Below are positions 23,903 to 29,641 of a stretch of 37,862 nt of DNA, in pieces. A program made the translations under genes and the position numbers. Source of the DNA: Candidatus Dormiibacterota bacterium (GTDB taxonomy: Bacteria > Chloroflexota > Dormibacteria > Dormibacterales > Dormibacteraceae). Every line of letters begins with the position of its first letter. Within the stretch, counting starts at the first letter, position 1. The stretch spans positions 8,047 to 45,908 of the forward strand of contig PLYD01000072.1 in assembly GCA_003151665.1 (NCBI GenBank). Reading direction: 5' to 3'. Below the pieces are notes generated by a model. The model was not told the DNA's origin and searched no databases. It saw only the letters and a list, made by a program, of their open reading frames with translations.

Positions 23903-24819
23903 AGGTTGTCGTGCTCGCCGGTGGCACGGGCGGCGCCATGCTGGCATCAGGCTTCCAGTCGATGCTGCCTGCGGGCGACCTGACGGTCATAGCCAACACT
24001 GCTGACGACGACGAGTTCTGGGGCCTGCTCGTGAGCCCGGACGTGGACGCGGTCATCTACAGGCTCGCCGGCGCTTTCAACGACGAAGCCGGCTACGGCG
24101 TCAAAAGCGACACGTTTCACACGCTCGAGGCGCTCGAGCGACTGGGTGAGGAGCCCTGGTTTCGAATTGGCGACAAGGACTTTGCCACCCATCTGGTTCG
24201 CACCGAGCTGCTGCGGCAAGGCCGCTCCCTAACCGAGACGGCGTTGGAGCTTTGCCGCCGCTTTGGAGTCGAAGCTGCTGTGCTGCCTATGACCGACGAA
24301 AGGGTTCGCACGCGCTTTGACACCGACGGTGGGGTGCTCTCGTTTCAGGAATATTTCGTGCGGGAACGGCTGGCGCCGGCGCTGCGCCGTATCGATTTCG
24401 AGGGGATCGACTCAGCGAAGCCGACTCGCGAGGCGTTGGCCGCTCTGGCCGATGCCGACATCGTGGTGATCGGTCCCTCCAACCCACTCATCTCGATTGC
24501 GCCGATCCTGCGCGTGCTCGGTTCGCACGTTCAGCGGGATCGAACGGTGGCCATCTCTCCGATCGTTGGCGGTGTTGCGCTGAAGGGACCGACCGTGGCG
24601 ATGATGCGAGCGATGGGTCTTGAGGCATCACCCAGTGCGGTGGCGAAGATGTATGCCGGCGCTGCAAGCGCCTTTATGGTCGACACGCGAGACGCTGCGC
24701 TGGCACCGGCGGTCGAAGCCTTGGGCTGTCGCGCGATCGTCAGCGACACAGTGATGACTGACGGCGGCCGGGGATTGGCAGCGGCGATACTCGCCACATC
24801 ACCGGTGCAGCAGCGCTAA
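23899..24819 (+). CDS. cofD: 2-phospho-L-lactate transferase (F420-0 / dehydro-F420-0 synthase)
   Basis: 306 residues. Transfers the phospholactyl-type group from the GDP-activated donor to the deazaflavin Fo. The N-terminal glycine-rich motif is VVVLAGGTGGAMLASG, then IANTADDDEFWGLLVSPDVD and Fo-binding AGAFNDEAGYGVKSDT. IGDKDFATHLVRT, VIGPSNPLISIAPIL and SPIVGGVALKGPT follow. It completes fgd-cofC-cofE-cofD, with 4-base overlaps at each junction from cofC onward. Fo synthase (CofG/CofH or FbiC) is not in the window. Confidence 0.95.
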   Translation: MKVVVLAGGTGGAMLASGFQSMLPAGDLTVIANTADDDEFWGLLVSPDVDAVIYRLAGAFNDEAGYGVKSDTFHTLEALERLGEEPWFRIGDKDFATHLVRTELLRQGRSLTETALELCRRFGVEAAVLPMTDERVRTRFDTDGGVLSFQEYFVRERLAPALRRIDFEGIDSAKPTREALAALADADIVVIGPSNPLISIAPILRVLGSHVQRDRTVAISPIVGGVALKGPTVAMMRAMGLEASPSAVAKMYAGAASAFMVDTRDAALAPAVEALGCRAIVSDTVMTDGGRGLAAAILATSPVQQR

Positions 24820-24864
24820 AGATTGGCCTTACTGATCGCTGAGCTCGGTGGCCGGCCCAGACGG

Positions 24865-25671
24865 TTAGGTGCCGTGCGAGTTCGCCACCGTCACGAGGAC
24901 TCCGATGAGCACCGTCACGAGGCCGACGACGAACAACGCATATTGCGCGATCGCGACCACGGTGCTCGGCTTTCTCGGCCCTTCGTCAGGCTCATCGCCC
25001 GCAACCTCGCCTGAAGCGAGGGACCACGCCCCTGACTGGGCGTCCTTGGACCCTTTCTTCTTGGGGGCGGGCTCAGGCTCGGCCAGGCCTTTGCTTTCGC
25101 CGACCACCGACCAGGAGGCACCGGCACCTGCCGAAGTCGTGACCGGCTGGGGGGCCGCGCGCTCCTGCTCCAGCGGCGCGGGCGGCGTGGGCGTCCACTC
25201 GGGCTGAGCCGCAGGCGCCTCGAAAGGTGGCGGCTCGTACGCGGGCGCCGGCGGCGGCTCGAACGCAGGTGGCGGCTCGAACGCAGGCGAAGGCTCGTAC
25301 GCGGGCGCCGGAGGAGCGAAGGCCGGCGGGTCGACCGGAGTGGTGACCGGCCCGGTGTCCCAGGCTGGCTGTGCAGGGTGCGAGGGGGCTTTTGAAGGGG
25401 GTGACGCTACGGGCGGGCCTGCGTACGCCGAGGTTTCATAGGTGAGGCTAGGGGCTGCGCTCGCGGTTTCCTCGATCGAGTGCCCCTTGTCCGCTTTCTC
25501 GGCGCCTCTCGTCGGGGCGAGCGTTCGCTGGCGCGCCGCGCGCACCTTGTGCTCGATCTGAGAGCGGCGCGCCGAGTACATCGAGCGCTTCTCGACCGAC
25601 TTGTGGCGCATGACGAAGACCACCGCCACGATCCCGATGACAGCTACCGCAGGTCCAATGAGTAGGAGCAC
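24865..25671 (-). CDS. proline-rich protein with transmembrane helices at both ends
   Basis: 268 residues from GTG 25671. Helix 1 (residues 2-20, LLLIGPAVAVIGIVAVVFV) is followed by a strongly basic stretch (MRHKSVEKRSMYSARRSQIE and beyond). The middle (about 75-165) is low complexity, with repeated FEPPPA and AYEPS/P units. A Lys/Asp-rich segment (PEPAPKKKGSKDAQSG) precedes helix 2 (about 243-262, YALFVVGLVTVLIGVLVTV). No family is recognised; both ends would sit in the membrane with a long disordered loop. It is divergent from yqeY. The repeat units are also visible in the DNA (25229-25306). Confidence 0.75.
   Translation of the reverse strand: MLLLIGPAVAVIGIVAVVFVMRHKSVEKRSMYSARRSQIEHKVRAARQRTLAPTRGAEKADKGHSIEETASAAPSLTYETSAYAGPPVASPPSKAPSHPAQPAWDTGPVTTPVDPPAFAPPAPAYEPSPAFEPPPAFEPPPAPAYEPPPFEAPAAQPEWTPTPPAPLEQERAAPQPVTTSAGAGASWSVVGESKGLAEPEPAPKKKGSKDAQSGAWSLASGEVAGDEPDEGPRKPSTVVAIAQYALFVVGLVTVLIGVLVTVANSHGT
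25229..25306 (-). repeat. 18-base tandem repeat in the proline-rich gene
   Basis: Four 18-base units of the form GGCGGCTCG(T/A)ACGC(G/A)GG(C/T) (plus strand) at 25229-25246, 25253-25270, 25271-25288 and 25289-25306, with a 6-base insert after the first. They encode the Pro/Glu/aromatic repeats of the protein and could vary in number between strains. Confidence 0.75.
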
Positions 25672-25679
25672 TGGGGCCG

Positions 25680-25685
25680 ATTATC
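25680..25685 (-). promoter_or_regulatory. candidate -10 box (GATAAT) for the proline-rich gene
   Basis: GATAAT on the minus strand ends 8 bases before GTG 25671. On the other side of this 77-base divergent gap, GACAAT (25736-25741) ends 7 bases before the yqeY ATG at 25749. Confidence 0.4.
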
Positions 25686-25748
25686 GGCGATCTCCGCTTA
25701 GAGGTGCGAACTCAAGGGCCACAGCACCTCTGTGTGACAATCGCTGCG

Positions 25749-26198
25749 ATGGCGCTCTACGACCGCATTCAATCTGACCTGGTGCAAGCTCGGCGCAGTC
25801 GCGACGAGCTTGGCCTCAGCACTCTCTCGCTCCTAAAGAGCGAACTCGTGAAAGCGAGCAAGGAGACCGGGGCGGGTGAGCTGAACGACGAGCTCGTCCA
25901 ACGGGTTGCCCGCAGAGAGGTTAAGAAGCGGGAAGAGGCGATCGAGGTCTACAGGAAGGCGGGCCGCGAAGAGTCGGCGGCGCGCGAGGAGGCCGAGATG
26001 GCCGTCCTGCGTGGTTACCTGCCCGCTGCAATGAGCACCGAAGACGTCGAGGCCGAGGTCCAGGCCGTCGTCAATGAGCTGAAGCCAGAAGGCCCCAAGG
26101 CTTTCGGGACGGTCATGAAAGCAGCCACCGCACGACTGGCGGGGAGGGCCGAGGGCTCCCAGATCGCGGCCGCAGCGCGCAAATTGCTTGGCTCCTAG
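25749..26198 (+). CDS. yqeY: GatB/YqeY domain protein
   Basis: 149 residues from ATG 25749. A stand-alone helical domain like the tail of GatB amidotransferase: LYDRIQSDLVQARRSRDELG, LSLLKSELVKASKE, VARREVKKREEAIEVYRKAGR, EEAEMAVLRGYLPAAMS, FGTVMKAATARLAGRAEGS. These are the usual YqeY landmarks, and length is normal. A role near tRNA is inferred from the family and is not proven. The nth TTG start (26188) lies inside its last codons, so the two are co-transcribed. Confidence 0.93.
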   Translation: MALYDRIQSDLVQARRSRDELGLSTLSLLKSELVKASKETGAGELNDELVQRVARREVKKREEAIEVYRKAGREESAAREEAEMAVLRGYLPAAMSTEDVEAEVQAVVNELKPEGPKAFGTVMKAATARLAGRAEGSQIAAAARKLLGS

Positions 26199-26907
26199 GC
26201 CCAAACGCAAAAAGGCTCCGCCGCTTCCGAGGCTGCCGGCGGGCGCGCGCCTGCGGGCGAAGTTGACGGTCGAGCGTTTGAAGGAGGCGTATCCGGCGGT
26301 TACGGAGCTGGCGCACCAGGACCCGTTCCAGCTGTTGATCGCCACCATCCTGTCCGCGCAGACGACGGACCGCGCCGTTAATCTGGTCACGCCTGAGCTG
26401 TTCCGGCGCTACCCGACGGCAGCCGACCTGGCCGCCGCGGACCCTGCGGTGGTCGAGGTGCTGATCAAGCCGACCGGCTTCTTTCGCGCCAAGACGCGCT
26501 CGATCATCGGCGCCGGCCGCAAGCTGGTCGAACTGTTCGACGGCCAGGTACCGAGCAACATTGACGACCTGGTCAAGCTGCCGGGCATCGGGCGCAAGAC
26601 GGCAAACGTGATCCTCGGAGTGGGCTTCGACGTGCCGGGCTTCGCTGTCGACACCCACGTCAAGCGCCTTACGAATCGCCTCAAGATCGCCTCGTCGAAG
26701 GACCCGGTGAAGATCGAGCGGCAGGTGTGCCCGATAGTGCCGAAAGAGGAGTGGACCGGACTGTCGCTGCGCCTGATCCTCCATGGTCGGCGGGTCTGCC
26801 TGGCGCGCCGGCCGCGCTGCGAAGGGTGCATCCTGAACGACTTCTGCCCGTCGTCGACAACCCGGGCGCCCAAGCGACCGACGCGCCGCAAAACCGAGCA
26901 GCCCTGA
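26188..26907 (+). CDS. nth: endonuclease III
   Basis: 239 residues. DNA glycosylase/AP lyase that removes oxidised pyrimidines. Visible are the N-terminal basic extension (RPKRKKAPPLPR), LLIATILSAQTTDRAVN, the helix-hairpin-helix LPGIGRKTAN with catalytic Lys137, catalytic Asp155 (AVDTHVKRL), and the 4Fe-4S cysteines C204-x6-C211-x2-C214-x5-C220. The start is TTG 26188, overlapping the yqeY end by 11 bases. The basic tail after the cluster (APKRPTRRKTEQP) is slightly long. Confidence 0.96.
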   Translation: MAPRPKRKKAPPLPRLPAGARLRAKLTVERLKEAYPAVTELAHQDPFQLLIATILSAQTTDRAVNLVTPELFRRYPTAADLAAADPAVVEVLIKPTGFFRAKTRSIIGAGRKLVELFDGQVPSNIDDLVKLPGIGRKTANVILGVGFDVPGFAVDTHVKRLTNRLKIASSKDPVKIERQVCPIVPKEEWTGLSLRLILHGRRVCLARRPRCEGCILNDFCPSSTTRAPKRPTRRKTEQP

Positions 26908-26928
26908 GCGGTTGAAACGGCCAAAAGG

Positions 26929-26983
26929 GCACGAGTCGTCGTATGCGCGCCGTTGTGACGCCAGAAGGCACGAAAGGTCGTGC
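26929..26983 (+). promoter_or_regulatory. two related palindromes after nth
   Basis: Downstream of nth, GCACGAGTCGTC (26929-26940) and GCACGAAAGGTCGTGC (26968-26983) share GGCACGA...TCGT. The second is a perfect 6-base stem with an AAGG loop followed by TTT, so it could be a weak terminator for nth. The pair could instead be an operator for the small genes at 27077. The rest of the 169-base gap (26908-27076) shows no convincing gene. Confidence 0.3.
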
Positions 26984-27064
26984 TTTGCGAATCACGGTGT
27001 TTCTGATCGCCGCCGCGTGATTCTCAAACCACCTCCCGAGCCCGAGCAGCTCTCCCTGCTGAAT

Positions 27065-27070
27065 TAGCAT
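27065..27070 (+). promoter_or_regulatory. candidate -10 box (TAGCAT) for the 98-residue gene
   Basis: TAGCAT ends 6 bases before ATG 27077 and no Shine-Dalgarno is present, in keeping with the leaderless pattern of the window. Confidence 0.33.
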
Positions 27071-27076
27071 TCGCAC

Positions 27077-27373
27077 ATGCGAAGTCCGATCGAGGTGCTG
27101 ACGGGAAGGGTGGCGGGCTTTACCACCATTGAGGTGGCTCGACGCACGGTGCCCTGCTACAAGCACGTCATCGAGAAGGATGGGGAGCGCCTGGCATTGT
27201 GCGTGCTCGTCGATTCGGGGAAGCTCTATCGGTTTCCATTCGAAAGCGTCAAGCCGATGAAGGGCCTGGAGATCAAGGCGCGTTTCCTTCGCGGGGAGAT
27301 GGAGCACCTCCGGCTCCGCGAGTTCCAACCCGGACTCTGTCGCTATGTCGAAAGAGCCGACAAAGCCGTCTGA
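27077..27373 (+). CDS. small protein of unknown function
   Basis: 98 residues, mostly predicted beta strands: VLTGRVAGFTTIEV, RTVPCYKHVIEKDGERLALCVLV and YRFPFESVKPMKGLEIKARF. No transmembrane helix or signal peptide. I do not recognise a family; a small beta barrel is possible. Its last 29 bases overlap the start of the coiled-coil gene in another frame, so the two are probably translated together and may act as partners. Confidence 0.6.
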   Translation: MRSPIEVLTGRVAGFTTIEVARRTVPCYKHVIEKDGERLALCVLVDSGKLYRFPFESVKPMKGLEIKARFLRGEMEHLRLREFQPGLCRYVERADKAV

Positions 27374-27626
27374 GTCGCTGGTCCAGGAGCTGCTGGCGGA
27401 GAGGCGTGACCTCAAAGTGGCGCTCGAGCGCCTGCGCCTGGAGCTCGCCGACGTGCGGAGCACCAGCGGCGGGCCTGACCCGCGCGTGCGCGATCTGACC
27501 GCGGAGGTCGAGCGGTTGAGGTATCAGCTTGCGCACACCAGGGCGGAGGCGGGCTTGCTGCGCGAGGAGCGCGACGAGCTGCGCCTGGGGGTGGAAAGGG
27601 CGATGGAGCAGATCGCGAAGGCATAG
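27345..27626 (+). CDS. small coiled-coil protein
   Basis: 93 residues, almost entirely heptad-like: LVQELLAERRDLKVALERLR, LTAEVERLRYQLAHTRAEAG and LLREERDELRLGVERAMEQ, broken by a Gly/Pro hinge (STSGGPDPRVR). This predicts a helical hairpin or dimer. Function is unknown. It overlaps the 98-residue gene and ends 5 bases before a strong terminator, closing this small operon. Confidence 0.65.
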   Translation: MSKEPTKPSESLVQELLAERRDLKVALERLRLELADVRSTSGGPDPRVRDLTAEVERLRYQLAHTRAEAGLLREERDELRLGVERAMEQIAKA

Positions 27627-27631
27627 CAACA

Positions 27632-27659
27632 AAAAAGGGCCCCATACGGGGCCCTTTTT
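27632..27659. terminator. bidirectional rho-independent terminator
   Basis: A perfect 12-base stem, AAAAAGGGCCCC (27632-27643) and GGGGCCCTTTTT (27648-27659), with loop ATAC. The A run on one side and the T run on the other let it work on both strands. It sits between the convergent coiled-coil gene and the DUF4870 gene. Confidence 0.93.
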
Positions 27660-27676
27660 AATTGATCAGCTGATCG

Positions 27677-28093
27677 TTACTTCGCCCAGCCCTCGACCAT
27701 CGGCACGTACTTCGAGGCGAGGCCCTGAATGGCTGGAAACGCGAATCGGCGGCCACCGGCCTGCAGCGCAAGGATGAGTCCGATCACCCACACGATGAAC
27801 CAGATGAAGTACCACAGGATCGGGAGGAAAAACAGGATTCCAACCGTTACCGCGGAGAGAATAATCGTCACGATGTAGATCACCAGCGCCGCGCCGTGGA
27901 TGACGGTCGCGTTCGCTGAGTTGTACTTGACGTCCGGGTCGTCCTTGCCGACGAAAAGAAAGATCAGGCTGCCAATGGGCGGAAACAAAGCCCAGGCAAG
28001 GATCGTGTACAGGTTCTTGTTACCGCCGACAGGGTTTGGCGTCCCTCCCATGGGGGCCGGCTGTCCGGGCGGCGGTGGCGGCATCTGCGACAT
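27677..28093 (-). CDS. DUF4870-type membrane protein
   Basis: 138 residues. A Pro/Gly-rich cytoplasmic N-terminus of about 25 residues (MPPPPPGQPAPMGG) precedes three or four hydrophobic helices: LAWALFPPIGSLIFLFVG, VIHGAALVIYIVTIILSAV and FFLPILWYFIWFIVWVIGLI. The spacing and the VGKDDPDVKYNSANATV loop match the DUF4870/TIC20-like group. A strong GAGGAGG (28103-28109 region, minus strand) precedes the ATG, so unlike many neighbours this gene is leadered. Function is unknown. It is divergent from the Ser/Thr kinase gene, whose N-terminus is also proline-rich. Confidence 0.82.
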   Translation of the reverse strand: MSQMPPPPPGQPAPMGGTPNPVGGNKNLYTILAWALFPPIGSLIFLFVGKDDPDVKYNSANATVIHGAALVIYIVTIILSAVTVGILFFLPILWYFIWFIVWVIGLILALQAGGRRFAFPAIQGLASKYVPMVEGWAK

Positions 28094-28210
28094 AGGTGTC
28101 CTCCTCGAAATACTGGCGTGGTTCGGGCCCGATTATGGGTCGAATGCCGCAAAAATGCCAGCGGTTTGGCAGCCTTATCCGTGGATGTGTTTGCGCTTAA
28201 CCCACTCTGC

Positions 28211-28216
28211 TAGGCT
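28211..28216 (+). promoter_or_regulatory. candidate -10 box (TAGGCT) for the Ser/Thr kinase
   Basis: TAGGCT ends 9 bases before ATG 28226 with no Shine-Dalgarno between. It lies in the 132-base divergent gap with the DUF4870 gene; the rest of the gap shows nothing else clear. Confidence 0.4.
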
Positions 28217-28225
28217 CCGAGCGAA

Positions 28226-29641
28226 ATGGCCGAGCCCGGTCTGACCCCCCAAACTCCCCCCAATCCGCAGCCAACGCCGATCCCCGACTGGGCCCCCGAG
28301 CTGAACCCCCTCACTCCTGCGCCGGACGCCGCGGCCACACCCCCGCCGAGCTCCCAAGCGCCGCCGGCGGCCGCCCCCAGGCCGGTCGAGGCGACCATGC
28401 GCATGCCAACCAGCCACCCCACAGCCGCCGCACCCGCACCCCCGCCCGCACCGGCTGCGGCGCATCAGTCAGTCGACGCCACGATGCGGTTGCCGGTCCA
28501 GCCGCCTCACCCGGCGACCACCCCGCCGCCCGCGCCTGGCGGTACGCGTCAGATCGGCAAGTACCTCATCAAGGGCGAGCTCGGGCGTGGTGGTATGGGC
28601 GCCGTCTACCTGGCGGAGCAGCCGGGACTCGGCCGCGAGGTCGCGATCAAAGAGCTGATCCTTTCGCCCGCCGCCGACCCGACAGCGCTCATGCGGTTCC
28701 TGCAAGAGGCCCAGGTCATGGCGCGGACGAGCCATCCCAACCTCGTGCAGGTCCACGACCTCGAGCAGATCGGCGATGCGAACTACATCGTGCTTGAGTT
28801 CGTACGCGGGCGCTCGCTGCGCGACATGGTGAACCTGGGGTCAGTGCCATTGCCGCAGACCTTCGCTGTCATGCATGGAGTGCTGCAGGCCCTCGACTAC
28901 GCGCACAAGCACGGCATCGTGCACCGCGACATGAAGCCTGAGAACGTGCTGCTGTCTGACGAGGGCAACGTCAAGGTCGCAGACTTTGGCATCGCCCGGC
29001 TGACCGATGACTCTGGTCCAGGCGGCACGGCGACCAAGACCGGCACCACTGTGGGCACGCCGCAGTACATGTCCCCCGAGCAGGTGGCGTCCAGCAAGGT
29101 CGACGGGCGCAGCGACCTCTATTCGGCGGGCATCATGCTTTACGAGCTGGTTGTGGGCCAGCCCCCTTTCACGGCAAGCGAGGCAGACGGACCCTTCACG
29201 CTGATGGCCAAGCACGTGCAGGCCCCGCCAATGCCACCTTCGGTGCGCCGTCCCGGAATCGACATGCGACTCGAGGAGATGATCCTCAAATCGTTGTCCA
29301 AGCGGCCCGAGGATCGGTTCCAGACCGGCGAGGAATTCGACACGACCATGTCGCGCATCGCCGACCGTTTGTGCCCTGGCTGGCAAAAGAGCCTCGAACC
29401 TGGCGCAGACCTATCCAAGATGGTGCCGGCGGTAGCAGCGGCGCAGGCCGCGTCGGTGGCCTCGCCACTCGCAGTTCCCTCGATGGCCGAGCCGGCGGCA
29501 GCCGCCCAGGCCAAGGCCGTCTACAACCCCGCTCCGCCGGTCAAGCCCGTGGCCAAGAAAGCGTCAGGTTGCCTTGGCGTGATCGCAGGCGTGCTTGCCT
29601 TGACGCCCGCGCTTTTGCTGCTCGCCGCCCTACTTCACTAG
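28226..29641 (+). CDS. membrane-anchored Ser/Thr protein kinase (PknB-like)
   Basis: 471 residues. The first ~105 are Pro/Ala-rich, with two near-identical motifs, VEATMRMP (Thr57) and VDATMRLP (Thr86). The Hanks kinase domain (about 112-385) has GELGRGGMGAVY, Lys142 (VAIKELI), HRDMKPENVLL (Asp235), DFG (Asp253), the activation-loop Thr cluster (TATKTGTTVGTPQYMSPE) and SDLYSAGIMLYEL. An Ala-rich linker leads to one C-terminal transmembrane helix (about 448-470) with almost nothing outside, so there is no PASTA sensor. All catalytic residues are present. The gene is tail to tail with the adenylate cyclase (4-base overlap). Confidence 0.95.
   Translation: MAEPGLTPQTPPNPQPTPIPDWAPELNPLTPAPDAAATPPPSSQAPPAAAPRPVEATMRMPTSHPTAAAPAPPPAPAAAHQSVDATMRLPVQPPHPATTPPPAPGGTRQIGKYLIKGELGRGGMGAVYLAEQPGLGREVAIKELILSPAADPTALMRFLQEAQVMARTSHPNLVQVHDLEQIGDANYIVLEFVRGRSLRDMVNLGSVPLPQTFAVMHGVLQALDYAHKHGIVHRDMKPENVLLSDEGNVKVADFGIARLTDDSGPGGTATKTGTTVGTPQYMSPEQVASSKVDGRSDLYSAGIMLYELVVGQPPFTASEADGPFTLMAKHVQAPPMPPSVRRPGIDMRLEEMILKSLSKRPEDRFQTGEEFDTTMSRIADRLCPGWQKSLEPGADLSKMVPAVAAAQAASVASPLAVPSMAEPAAAAQAKAVYNPAPPVKPVAKKASGCLGVIAGVLALTPALLLLAALLH

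Noticed and set aside
24865..25310. 18-base GC-rich units considered as a CRISPR or integron-like array
   Set aside because: Units are contiguous, encode Pro/Glu/aromatic repeats in a long reading frame, and have no spacers.
26943..27067. Two tiny reading frames after nth (25 codons at 26943 and about 16 codons from 27017)
   Set aside because: Too short, no ribosome site, no recognisable features, and they run through the palindromes; treated as non-coding.
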